A stretch of DNA of 64,000 bases from Omphiscola glabra. Taxonomy: Eukaryota > Mollusca > Gastropoda > Lymnaeidae. Positions within the stretch are counted from its first letter, which is position 1. Each line of letters opens with the position of its first letter. This document shows, piece by piece, positions 22,491 through 33,143 of the stretch. Location of the stretch: positions 32,478,347 to 32,542,346 of the forward strand of contig OZ024798.1 of assembly GCA_964017045.1 (NCBI GenBank), read 5' to 3'. Under the pieces are notes generated by a model. That model did not search any database. It saw only the letters and a list, made by a program, of their open reading frames with translations, and was not told the origin of the DNA. Both the position numbers and the translations under genes were made by a program.

Positions 22491-23681
22491 TACTGTGTTT
22501 GACTAATTTCCTATTGAAAGTTTGTCGCATGATTTCTGTTGTTTTCGCACAGTGCCCTATCGCTCGGTTGATCGCGGTTCATAGAGTCTGCCCCATGGGG
22601 ACCTCAGTGAAAGCTGAAGGTTTTCGGAGAGGGCTGGTTCGGAAAGGGTTAGGGGCAGGACATACGATATATCTGATTCATATCAACGGACGGCTCGCGA
22701 GAATGGGTATAAAATCCAGCAGCCATTTAAATTCTAATTTTTAGTTTCAGGCCTAGGTAAAGAGGTAAGTTACTTAAACCGGGATTTTGCAAAACATCAT
22801 TGTTTTAAAAAAGTAAAAAATTCTCATTTTCTAGATAATTGAAAGATTACAGTTACAATACTAATTAAACAACCCCTAAAACAGTTTTTCGTTAAAATCA
22901 TTAATAAGCAATTTGTTTGCATTTATGTAATTGTAAGTGATTTATCATTTATAAAGAAGCGGTTATGTCAATGTGTCAACTTATGGCGAAAACACACCTT
23001 CATTTTCACATAAAAATACATTTATTTTTAATTACATACCCAAATACGTCACAAAAACAAAGCACATTGCAAAATCTACACAATAAATCTCCCCACCAAA
23101 ACACGCAACCATTGAACAAATCATCTTTCATTCATCTTCCTTTTGAAAAACAGAAGAAACCTATTTTTGGGGTAGGGCTTCGGCTGAGAATGTGAAAGAG
23201 TGTGTTATCATAGGCAACGGGTCTATGTGCCAAGACTCAGCTCGATAGGTTAACGGGAAGTGGGTCAATTAACCGTCCGAAAATTTAGCCTTAAACACGG
23301 CAACACACGAACGAAAGCGAAGGTAATATGAAGGATTAAAAAATAGAATTTAAAAAAAAGACTATCAGACGAGTTTAAACTCAATGAAAAGTAGAAAATA
23401 ATGAAACTTTTACGCAAACAATTTACTTGAGAACTTTTAAATTATTTTTCTTCTTTTTAGTGCTCTTAAACTCATCTTTGGTGGTAGGTCTTTTGTAACA
23501 AGTTAAAAAAATATATATTTAAAAAAAATATTTTTTCGTTCGGGATACAGAAAATCATTCCTTATATATTAAAATATATGGCAATTTGCAAACTGTTATA
23601 AAGGATTAATAAACACACCCTGATTCCATTGAAAATACGTTTAAACTAATTTAGTTCGAGATATAGATTTTTGAAGGATTT
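22491..23681. other. Unique AT-rich sequence
   Basis: Nothing recognised. The sequence becomes strongly AT-rich with poly-A/T tracts towards 23700. Confidence 0.45.
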
Positions 23682-24094
23682 TTTTTTATGGCATCCGTCA
23701 CAAGGTGACGATGGTATGGAATTCGCAGGACGAAATCCACAAGGCCTGGGATTATTCTTATAGGATTATTAGCTGGTTCCCAACAGCAAATCGCCTCTCT
23801 CCACGCCGCTGGATGACCCTAAGGGAACATCGTGTGGATGATACAGCTTGGCACCAGTGGCGTCGCAGGAGTTGCCGGAATGTTTCATTGTATCAATGTT
23901 ATCCGCCTATCGGGACTCCATCTCTGGGTTTGAATTCAGAGTTGCCTTCTCTTAGATGAGTTGCCGTCCAAGGTTAACGAGTCCCATCCACCCGGGGTGC
24001 TGGTGGTGTTTTTGCTTGACTGGGCTTTGGCGGGGATTGAACTCCAGACCATCGGCTTGAGATTTGCTCAGTTCAGACCACTCGGATTTGACGG
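23682..24094 (-). mobile_element. tRNA-derived SINE, second subfamily
   Basis: On the minus strand it starts with an A-box-like 'aaatccgagtggtctga', then the B box 'ggagttcaatcc', at tRNA-like spacing. This resembles the head of Ser/Leu-type tRNAs (GGCCGAGTGG). The core 'ccgccaaagccc' ... 'ggatgggactcgttaacc' ... 'aactctgaattcaaaccc' matches the SINE at 4757-4976. Beyond that the 3' part differs completely: 'agatggagtcccgatagg', about 200 further bases, and a short A tail on the minus strand near 23690. About 410 bp, close to full length. Plus-strand frames across it are chance. Confidence 0.75.
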
Positions 24095-25360
24095 ATTACT
24101 TTCTAATAATTCTACACATCGTTTGGTAACAAAAGTTTTTCTTGCTTTAAATAACGTATGGTTTCTTAACAATGGCGCTGCTCGTTTTGTTCGTTTAAGG
24201 GCATCGGGTGTCAAGAGAACACAAATCAATCATGAATGAGATAAATCATCACATTTGAAGCTTGTTCCGAGAACTATAGGTCACGCTTTGAAAAAAAAAT
24301 GGGTCACCGAAATCGTCACATCAAAGCCCCTAGGCCCTGGGGCGGTAACGTCCACATTTTCTGCTCATTGATTTCCCTCTATTGGGCCAAACGAGCGAAA
24401 TACCACATTAATGGAAAATCTATACGGCTGGACTGAACACAAACTTGTCCTGAAGTCCTTGGTCCTTGACTTGATGTCCTGGTCTGGCGGTGGACTGGCA
24501 CTACGTGTGGCACTCAATTTGCGCCCTGTAAAAACGCGCGAGATGAGACAGTGCCAGTCGGGTGTTTGTAGCTTAACTGGCAATGGAAAGTCGAGGCTGT
24601 TTTCTCATCATCGCACGCTCGTGGAGTAGATCGTGTTCGGAGCTACTAACATGTCTCAGCGGTTTACTCTGAACATTTATGACTATGTATTTTTTCACCC
24701 CTTTCTTCAGATTTAATAATGAAATAATCAGAAGATATAAGAGTATTTCTGGACTTACTCTTGTAATTACGCCGTTATCAGGATCTTAATAGACATCCGG
24801 TTGGGCGAAAATGTTTAACGTTAAGCAAACTGATGAGCACCTTGAAACTGTACCAAAAATAGAGATGTATTAATTAACTTACTTTACCTCAAAGCTAAAT
24901 CCACAAAATGATTTTTTGTTGTTCTCGAGATAATCAAGGATTCGATATTTTAAACAAAATACATAATTAGTGAAACGCAAATAGATCACGTGACATACAA
25001 AGCGCATGTTAATCTTATCTGTACATTTGCTGGGGTGCCAGGTCCCTGTCAGAAGGGATTACTCCTTGTAAACAGGTTTCAACAGCAAGTTGTACAGGTT
25101 TGATAAAAAAAAAGGTTGGGGGGGGGGGGGGGTGGTTACGACATGATGGCACGGACGTAAGATAGAGAAGATACTCGGGGTTTTAACGGCGTATTTGTGT
25201 CAAGGACGTGGGGATAAAATAAGCACATCTAGGCACTCTATTTATAGATCAGTTCCGTCAAGTAAAACAAATTCCTGGCTTTATTTAATGCCAAAATTTT
25301 GCAGGCATTCAAATTTGGAATGGATTAAGATTGTTAGACCTTCGCTGAGATTTTAACAAG
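24095..25360. other. Unique sequence with GC-balanced island
   Basis: 24300-24640 is GC-balanced and non-repetitive with short open frames on both strands, none recognised. A run of 15 G lies at 25118-25132. Otherwise AT-rich. Confidence 0.4.
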
Positions 25361-25958
25361 ACACTAAGGTCTCAACATTTGACTTTACTACAACATTTTA
25401 AGCAGACACTAAGATCTCAGCATTTGACTTTACTACAACATTTTAAGCAGACACTAAGATCTCAACATTTAACTTTACTACAACATTTTAAGCAGACACT
25501 AAGATCTCAACATTTAACTTTACTACAACATTTGAAGCAGACACTAAGATCTCAACATTTAACTTTACTACAACATTTTAAGTAGACACTAAGATCTCAA
25601 CATTTAACTTTACTACAACATTTGAAGCAGACACTAAGATCTCAACATTTAACTTTACTACAACATTTGAAGCAGACACTAAGATCTCAACATTTAACTT
25701 TACTACAACATTTGAAGCAGACACTAAGGTCTCAACATTTAACTTTACTACAACATTTGAAGCAGACACTAAGATCTCAACATTTAACTTTACTACAACA
25801 TTTGAAGTAGACACTAAGGTCTCAACATTTAACTTTACTACAACATTTGAAGCAGACACTAAGGTCTCAACATTTAACTTTACTACAACATTTGAAGCAG
25901 ACACTAAGATCTCAACATTTAACTTTACTACATTTTAAGTAGACACGAAGGTCTCAAC
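25361..25958. repeat. Minisatellite, 45-bp unit, about 13 copies
   Basis: The unit contains 'acactaagatctcaacattt' then 'aactttactacaacatttga' and 'agcag'. Single-base variants (aggtctc, tttgactt, agtag) mark sub-blocks. Because 45 is divisible by three, repetitive frames stay open on both strands and are not genes. Confidence 0.96.
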
Positions 25959-26264
25959 ACCTTCCTCATCAATGTGCTTAGCTTTTTTAGTCCCTTTTAA
26001 TTTACAAAATGTTTATTCAGAATGTAATGGTTTTGTATTCCGTGCGTCAAACAGGATAAATTCTAGAAACTTATAAAAAGTAAAAATAAAATAAAGAAAG
26101 TAGTGTTTTTTCTTCGTTAAAAAAAAGGATTTAAAATGTACACAATACTTTCTGTCACGCCCTAGCCTAAATGTGGCCTTGAAAAATGCCAGGTTCGATA
26201 TTCATCAAAATTGCAGCGGTTTGTCGAGTCGTTCAAATTCCCAAAATAAAAAGAGAGAGCAAGA
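25959..26264. other. Unique spacer
   Basis: Nothing recognised between the 45-bp array and the GA-rich tract. Confidence 0.4.
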
Positions 26265-26395
26265 CAGCAAGAGAGAGAGAGAGAGAGAGAGAGCGCGAAA
26301 GAGAGAGCGAGAGAGATAAAGAGAGAGAGAAAAGGAGAGAGATTGAGAGAAAGAGAGAGAGAGACTGAGAGAGAGACAGACAGAGAGAGAGAGAC
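26265..26395. repeat. (GA)n purine-rich microsatellite
   Basis: About 130 bp of almost pure purine, 'gagagagagagaga' with interruptions. Translations are repetitive and not coding. Confidence 0.9.
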
Positions 26396-26408
26396 CAAAT
26401 AAGTGCAA

Positions 26409-26622
26409 CACTATAGTTGGCGATGCCTGTACTATAGTTGGTGATGCCTGTACTATAGTTGGTGATGCCTGTTCTATAGTTGGTGATGCATGTACTATAG
26501 TTGGTGATGCCTGTACTATAGTTGGTGATGCATGTACTATAGTTGGTGATGCATGTACTATAGGTGGTGATGTCTGTACTATAGTTGGTGATGCCTGTAC
26601 TATAGTTGGCGATGCCTGTCAT
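26409..26622. repeat. Minisatellite, 21-bp unit, about 10 copies
   Basis: The unit is 'ttggtgatgcctgtactata' plus g, with variants gcatg, tgtctg and ggcgatg. Confidence 0.94.
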
Positions 26623-27037
26623 CCGCCTCAGACACGAAAGCTATTTGTACCGGCTTGGTTTCTCTCCTTCTATAGATGTCAAAATAAGATTGTCACGTGA
26701 ACAACCTATTATACAAGATCTGGCAGTGGTTCTCAAAATGTTTTATTTTAAGTCTTTCAGACTAAACTTCGGATAATCTAAAGACGATGCAGTATGTATG
26801 TATGTCAACGCCAAACTTAAAACGAAAACAGCAACGGCCGGAAAATGCGGTCATCGTACAAAACGTTTTTGCATGTGGGGAGATTAGCAAAAAAAGAAAA
26901 GACAACTCTCCTGGGTGTGACATAACTTGATTGTGTTTAATTATCTTCTCCTTTATTGAAGACTTGGTGGTCCGTAAAACGTGTCTGAACTTTGACCCTC
27001 GCTTTCAGTTCTGAGAAATACTTTAATGACTGTAGGG
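26623..27037. other. Spacer with a solo hAT-like end
   Basis: 'cagtggttctcaaaatgttt' at 26725 resembles the hAT terminal inverted repeat of the element at 27038, but no partner end was found nearby. No gene recognised. Confidence 0.4.
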
Positions 27038-27234
27038 CAGCGGTTCTCAAGGTGTGGGTCGCGACCCCTTTGGGGGTCTCAGGACCCTACCACAGGGGTC
27101 GCGTACGACCATCTGAAAACACATATACTCTACAGTTATAAAGTATCAACGAAAATAATCTTGTAGCCCGGGGTCGCCGCAACATGAGGAACTGTATTAA
27201 AGGTTCGCGGCATTAGAAAGGTTGAGAACCACTG
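27038..27234. mobile_element. hAT-type MITE with perfect 8-bp TSD
   Basis: Terminal inverted repeats are 'cagcggttctcaag' and, from the right end, 'cagtggttctcaac'. The element is flanked on both sides by the identical 8-bp duplication 'ctgtaggg' (27030-27037 and 27235-27242), the size hAT transposases generate. The interior includes 'gggtcgcgacccc', a local palindrome. At 197 bp it cannot encode a transposase, so it is non-autonomous. Confidence 0.92.
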
Positions 27235-27242
27235 CTGTAGGG

Positions 27243-27783
27243 AATCTTAAGGGTGAGTATGAAATAATGCATTGAAATACATATTCAGTATTTTGTTACA
27301 GCCAACGAACAACACGAAAGATGTAAACTAAAACGAACATTGAATCCCAAACCTCGACATTTTAAAATTGTAAATATTTATATTTAGTATCATGTCGTTC
27401 ATGAATGGTTAAAAGTTTAAAATCTAACAAATAAAATAAGAACTAAATGAGCTACGTGTTAAATAAATTCGTGTTTGAATCAATCTAAATTTGATAGGTG
27501 AGAAAGACAATTAAAATTGATATTTTTTTTAAATTATTGAATCAAAATGCAAAGTGCGAAATTGTGTGATGGTTCATTTATTCTTAAGCAGATGTATAGA
27601 TAAACAGCAAGACCGAAATACTCGGTTTTTTTTGCTCTTGATAAATGACTTGCCATGGTAGGGAATAGAGAGAGAGAGAAAGAGGGAGAGAAAGAGAGAG
27701 AAGTTGATCTTATCTCAATAACGCATTATTGAACGCTGGATTTGGAGAAAGAAAAGGACCTAGACAATTGGTTGGGGTACCGT
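27243..27783. other. Unique AT-rich spacer
   Basis: A short GA-rich tract at about 27664-27705. Nothing else recognised. Confidence 0.4.
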
Positions 27784-27934
27784 CAGAGGCGTAACTGTGT
27801 TTTTGGCGCCCTTTGCTAATTTATTTTTTAAATAATAAAAATTTAAAAATTAGAGATTTAGCGGCGCCCTTTTGAACAGGCGGAGCCGGCGCCCTTTGCA
27901 ACTGCCCCGATGCCAAGCCGTTCCCACGCCTCTG
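27784..27934. mobile_element. hAT-type MITE, family A copy 1, perfect TSD
   Basis: The ends are 'cagaggcgtaactg' and, reverse complemented, 'cagaggcgtgggaac'. The flanks carry the perfect 8-bp duplication 'ggtaccgt' (27776-27783 and 27935-27942). The interior ('ttagcggcgcccttttgaac', 'ccggcgccctt') is shared with the copy at 44390-44553. 151 bp, non-coding. Confidence 0.92.
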
Positions 27935-27942
27935 GGTACCGT

Positions 27943-29222
27943 TATCACAAAACAAAATCCCCCAAATCAAAAAGCCCATCAGTGTTTGGTGGCAGGGAAT
28001 GTAAGAAAAGACAGAACACATAAGGAAATACTGTCGTATGGTTTGGCGACGGGTTCAGAGATGTAGCATACCGTAAAGAGGGCCAGGAAGAGAGAGAGAG
28101 CGGAATACTTTGCGAAGAATAATGGCCATCAGACGACCAGGGCTGACCTGTAGACACAAGGGAGAGGTAGGCAAGAGGCAGTAAGGAAGAATGGACTAAG
28201 GAAGATTTAGTGTTGGACCACATATCTGTCAACTGAGTAATGAGATGTTTGCGTGATTTGAGACTTAAAAAGGTGTACAAGGCATTGTTTCACTATGGTT
28301 AAAGCCTGCAGTGGTAGCATTGTTGGCGTCCTGATTTTTGTGACCGTGTTTCTGAGACACTATTTTACGCTCTTTTGGTCGAATTCAGACTCCTTACTCC
28401 CGAGTGTCATAAATTGTTCACACAATTTAGGCACCTCACAATAACTTGTCAACAAGTCGTGCACCACCCCTCCACCGATACGGGACGTAGCTTAAAGAAC
28501 GCTCCAAAACCAAATGGTTTTACAAGTAAAATCCCACTGTATACAGAACGCTTCATATGCAGCTATACTATTAAAGACGCTATTCCATAATAGCAGGTGA
28601 CAAGACGTCATGCAACCCTAGCAGATGCTGTTTAACCCAACTCAACAATATAAACCATACGAATAATTTGCTTCCATTTCCATTTCAAAAAAAACAAAAC
28701 AAAACACAAAATGCCGAAAAACGTCCGAACCGACCATGCAGATCTCCCGAAAACATATTTTTGTGTGTGATAAAGTTCTGGAGAACCCATTTAAAAAGTA
28801 CCATAGTATGGCATAACGTTTCTCTATTTTCTTTATCTTTACAGACAATGGACGATTCCATTACTATAGTTTATGATCATGATTTAATGTAGCCATGTTA
28901 GATAAAACCTAATCCCGGGTATAGAATTTATTCCGGGGTATTTTAAGACGAACCCATGCCCAGCAAACGATAATTAAACACACAGCACTTTTGTGTGTCT
29001 TCCTTGCGAGGCCTACCATTGTTTAATCAACCCCGTTCGCTTTCAAGTGGGTGCTGGTGTGAGCAGCACTGAAAGGATTCTGTGGTGCAGGTTGGACCCT
29101 AGTAGATCTGCGCATGTAGAGGCCAGGTAGAACAACAGACTTCGACGCCGCTCAATACCTTATTGACTTGTTTTTGTCAAGGTTTCGAAGGGACTTACGT
29201 TCGAAACAACAGATGTAGAATC
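27943..29222. other. Unique non-coding sequence
   Basis: No gene recognised. A weak tRNA-like pair of motifs at 28312 and 28377 was judged chance. Short frames show no domains. Confidence 0.4.
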
Positions 29223-29230
29223 ATTTGTAG

Positions 29231-29466
29231 CAGTGCTTCCCAAAGTAGTGTCCGAGGACCGCCACCGGTCCGCGAGCCTTACGTTGCCGGTCCGCACAAC
29301 TTAAATATTTATTGTCAAATAAAAAGGAAACAGTAATTGATCAACGTGGCTACGTTTCCTTGTGGCTACGCTTCCTTGTGGCTACGCTTCCTTGTGGCTA
29401 CGCTTCCTTGTGCAGTTTCGAAACTCTTCCACTCGTACCCCAAACTTAAAAGTTTGTGAAACACAG
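29231..29466. mobile_element. hAT-like MITE with imperfect TSD
   Basis: The left end 'cagtgcttcccaaagt' and the reverse complement of the right end, 'ctgtgtttcacaaact', match imperfectly. The flanks 'atttgtag' and 'acttatag' agree at 6 of 8 positions. The interior has 'ccgaggaccgccaccggtcc', like the GC arms of hAT MITEs, and holds a small 16-bp tandem repeat. An old, decayed copy. Confidence 0.65.
29346..29412. repeat. Four copies of a 16-bp unit inside the MITE
   Basis: The unit is 'gtggctacgcttcctt'. The first copy has a C-to-T change. It lies within the hAT-like element, so it arose after or with the insertion. Confidence 0.9.
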
Positions 29467-29620
29467 ACTTATAGGATAAGGTAGAGATAGGGGGAAAATG
29501 CGTCCGATTCCGGAAGTGACGTAACGCTGAGATGTTGTTTAAATTGATTTAATAATCATAGCTAAATTTAGACGATAACATAACTTCAGCTATGAAATAA
29601 CAAAACACAAAAAAAAAACA

Positions 29621-29621
<1 letters not shown>

Positions 29622-29687
<66 letters not shown>
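29622..29687. repeat. 66-nt A homopolymer
   Basis: An uninterrupted A run preceded by A-rich sequence with two C interruptions. It could be a retroposon tail, but no retroposon body was recognised to its left, and the true length is hard to sequence. Confidence 0.95.
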
Positions 29688-29690
<3 letters not shown>

Positions 29691-29707
29691 TATCTCAACT
29701 TGGGTGA

Positions 29708-29739
29708 TCCTAACCCTAACCCCCCTAACCCTAACCCTC
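29708..29739. repeat. Short interstitial telomere-like (CCCTAA)n tract
   Basis: 'cctaaccctaac', then 'cccccctaaccctaaccc', about five degenerate units of the metazoan telomere repeat, 20 bp downstream of the A66 tract. Confidence 0.75.
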
Positions 29740-30280
29740 GCACACTTCAGTTGTTTGAAGGAACGTGTGATATTAAAAAACGATTGTTGTTTATTGGTTT
29801 GGGAAAACACCATAGCGTTATGGAGATTACAAGCCATTTCAATGTAGAAAAGGAAAATGCATGCTTGCCTCGGTTCAGTAGCCACTGAATTGAAACTTTT
29901 AAAACTTGGGGATTTTTTTAAAGATAAAATATCATGAATATCACCCACTATTCAATTAAGTAGTGCGTGTGTAAGTATTTGATCGTTGCATTGAGATGGT
30001 TCGTGGCTAATCCTACCTTCAAAACTGTTGTTAGAGATTAACGATAATGTGTTTAGAAAGTATAATGAATGAGGGTAGGGAATAATTACAACGTGGTTAG
30101 TAACTAAAAATAATGTGGATAGGGAGTAAGGAGTACGTGGTTAGAGGCTAATGGAATGTGATTAAAAATTAATAATGATAATGGGGTTAGAGATTAATGA
30201 GAATGTGCTTAGAGAGCAATAAGGAGAATGGCGTTAAAGAGTAAGGAGCATGTAGTTCGTAATGAGAATGGTGTTGGAGA
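29740..30280. other. Spacer grading into degenerate repeats
   Basis: From about 30030 the phrase 'ggttagag.ttaatgagaatg' recurs at loose 30-50 bp intervals, apparently a decayed relative of the next array. No gene. Confidence 0.5.
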
Positions 30281-30712
30281 TTAGAGAGTACAGATAGTGT
30301 GGTTAGAGAGTACAGATAGCGTGTTTAGAGAGTACAGATAGTGTGTTTAGAGAGTACAGATAGCGTAATTAGAGAGCACAGATAGTGTGGTTAGAGAGTA
30401 CAGATATCGTGGTTTTAGAGTACAGATAGCGTGGTTAGAGAATACAGATAGCGTAATTAGAGAGTACAGATAGAGTGTTTAGAGAGTACATATAGTGTGG
30501 TTAGAGAGTACAGATATCGTGGTTAAAGAGTACAGATTATAGTGTGGTTAGAGAATACAGATAGCGTAATTAGAGAGTACAGATAGAGTGTTTAGAGAGT
30601 ACAGATAGTGTGGTTAGAGAGTACAGATAGTGTTTTTAGAGAGTACAGATAGTGTGGTTAGAGAGCACAGATAGTGTGATTAGAGAGTACAGATAGTGTT
30701 TTTAGAGAGTAC
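30281..30712. repeat. Minisatellite, 22-bp unit, about 20 copies
   Basis: The unit is 'agagagtacagatagtgtgg' plus tt. Variants (gcgtaatt, atcgtgg, gtgtttt) recur in order: the series at about 30400-30500 is repeated at 30500-30610. Confidence 0.94.
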
Positions 30713-30800
30713 AATCTAACACATCATTGAAATACAATCAAACACATAATTAATTTAGAGAGTAAACGAACACAAAGGAATGGACTTCAGTTAACGTTAT

Positions 30801-30802
<2 letters not shown>

Positions 30803-30850
<48 letters not shown>
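30803..30850. repeat. (TA)n microsatellite
   Basis: About 48 bp of alternating TA, preceded by 'catacata'. Confidence 0.95.
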
Positions 30851-30854
<4 letters not shown>

Positions 30855-31100
30855 TTTTGAAATAAATGAACACAAATACAACAAAATCATAATTCCCAAG
30901 TCTACCAATTAAAAACTCAAAAATGACTGAAAATTGTTACAATAAAGAGTGTTTTCCTTTTGCATATATGTATATATATATTCTACCACCGCACCCGATT
31001 AACTCCCCCCTCCCCCTTTTTTTTTGCATACACAAATCCCCAGAACACCGAGTTTAATTGACATCCTAGAACCTAGTACTCCTCATGTGCTGACATATTC

Positions 31101-31605
31101 TGGTCAAGATAATCTCATACACCGTCTGTCAAGATAAACTCAAACACGGTCTGTCAAGATAATCTCAAACACCGGCTGTCAAGATAATCTCAAACACGGT
31201 CTGTCAAGATAATCTCAAACACCGTCTGTCAAGATAATCTCAAACACCGTCTGTCAAGATAATCTCAAACACGGTCTGTCAAGATAATCTCAAACACCGT
31301 CTGTCAAGATAATCTCAAACACCGTCTGTCAAGATAATCTCAAACACCGTCTGTCAAGATAATCTCAAACACGGTCTGTCAAGATAATCTCAAACACGGT
31401 CTGTCAAAATAATCTCAAACACGGTCTGTCAAGATAATCTCAAACACGGTCTGTCAAGATAATCTCAAACACGGTCTGTCAAGATAATCTCAAACACCGT
31501 CTGTCAAGATAATCTCAAACACGGTCTGTCAAGATAATCTCAAACACAGTCTGTCAAGATAATCTCAAACACCGTCTGTCAAGATAATCTCAAACACCGG
31601 CTAAT
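31101..31605. repeat. Minisatellite, 25-bp unit, about 20 copies
   Basis: The unit contains 'tcaagataatctcaaacacg' then 'gtctg'. The main variation is a single base, cacggtc against caccgtc, distributed in a non-random string along the array. Confidence 0.96.
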
Positions 31606-31734
31606 TGATCCTATTATTTCCCAGTTATTGCAGCAGTCCCTTATACTCGAAAAATGTACCCCTTGTCCCCCCCTCCCTAGCTTCCACTAATCTGACTTAA
31701 CTACAAGAGACCTGAAAAGTTCTACAGATGAGCT

Positions 31735-32055
31735 CAAACACCCCCCTCCTCACTTGACTTATCGTAAATCCCCCAGCCCAGTCACGATATATAGGTTCCA
31801 ACAAGCAACCTCATCTCCCCCCCCCCCACTTGACTTATCGTAAATCCCCCAGTCCGGTCACGATATATAGGTTCCAACAAGCAACCTCATCTCCCTCCCC
31901 CCCCACTTGACTTATCATAAATCCCCCAGCCCGGTCACGATATATAGGTTCTAACAAGCAAAATTATCCCCCCCCCCCTACTTAACTTATCGTAAATCCC
32001 CCAGCCCGGTCACTATATATATATAGGTTCCAACAAGCAACCTCATCTCCCCCCA
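31735..32055. repeat. Tandem repeat, about 77-bp unit, four copies
   Basis: Copies share 'acttgacttatcgtaaatcc', 'ggtcacgatatataggttcc' and 'aacaagcaacctcatct', separated by C runs of 6-11. The C tracts and one (TA) expansion account for the length differences. Confidence 0.9.
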
Positions 32056-32734
32056 CCCAATCAACCCCGATCACCTTAATCCGATTCACACTACTACGTA
32101 CGGCCCTGCCATGGCCCAGATTGTTTACCCCGAGGATGTGTGATTGGAATGTGACCAGAACCAGAGTTTACAGCCAGCCGCGAACAGCTTTCCTCAATGG
32201 AGGCTGTGTGGGAGTCAGCTGTTTATCCCTGGCCCGGTGCCGTCCTCCTCCCCGCTGTGACTCCGTCTTTAACAGACGCACTTTATTTACAACAACGACC
32301 GGCTCCGAATGGTCGCATGTTTTTACTGCCGATTTTTGGCAATACTAACAGTGTAAATGATCGAATCTAGATATCGAGTACCCAAGCAGTTAGTTATATA
32401 TGGAACGGAAGAGCAACCAGCAGCGGTTCTCATGTTTGTGGGGAGTTTCGGCTGCAATTCAGCAAAACTTTTTTTTCTAAATAAATACTTATTATAGATG
32501 TCTTCTTTGATAACTTCACTTCATGACCGAGTCTCAGTCTGTTCACGTTGACCTTCTGTTATTAATGCCCAAACATATCTCCTGAATCGACAGGGAACAA
32601 CACTGAAGGTGTTCAAAGCTATCAACAATGTAGTGCTATTAAGTGAGAGGCAAGAGTCTGGTATTTTCATACAAATATTTCCAACTTCAACCTTATCATT
32701 GGAGATATCATATCTATCTCTCACCTGCTCTCTC
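32056..32734. other. GC-balanced unique island
   Basis: 32090-32350 is distinctly less AT-rich and has a 75-codon open frame (32121-32348) with no recognised domain. A solo hAT-like end, 'cagcggttctcatg', is at 32421. Candidate exon or conserved non-coding sequence, unproven. Confidence 0.35.
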
Positions 32735-32838
32735 TGGCTCTCTCTCTCTTTCTCTCTCTCTCTCTCTATCTATCTCTCTCTCTATCTATCTCTCTCTCTC
32801 TATCTCTCTCTCTCTCTCTATCTTTCTCTCTCTATCTT

Positions 32839-32875
<37 letters not shown>

Positions 32876-32948
32876 CTCTCTATCTTTCTCTCTCTCTCTC
32901 TATCTTTCTCTCTCTCTCTCTCTCTATCTTTCTCTCTCTCTCTATCTT

Positions 32949-32979
<31 letters not shown>

Positions 32980-32988
32980 ATCTATCTT

Positions 32989-33055
<67 letters not shown>

Positions 33056-33085
33056 CTCTCTCTCTCTCTATCTTTGTCTCTCTAT

Positions 33086-33140
<55 letters not shown>
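32735..33140. repeat. (TC)n pyrimidine-rich microsatellite, about 400 bp
   Basis: Almost pure pyrimidine apart from recurring A in 'tctatct'. The 'ctctatctttctctct' phrase recurs at about 20-40 bp intervals, then pure CT runs to the end. Translations are Ser/Leu repeats, not a protein. Confidence 0.96.

Positions 33141-33143
<3 letters not shown>

Noticed and set aside
23705..24239. Two plus-strand frames of 84 and 92 codons
   Set aside because: They lie across a tRNA-derived SINE on the minus strand and its flank. No protein similarity recognised.
28312..28390. tRNA-like A box and B box
   Set aside because: 'tagcattgttggcg' and 'ggtcgaattc' are at plausible spacing, but no cloverleaf can be drawn and there is no SINE core downstream.
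29586..29948. 120-codon minus-strand frame with a long Phe run
   Set aside because: The Phe run is the A66 homopolymer read on the other strand; the rest shows no domain.
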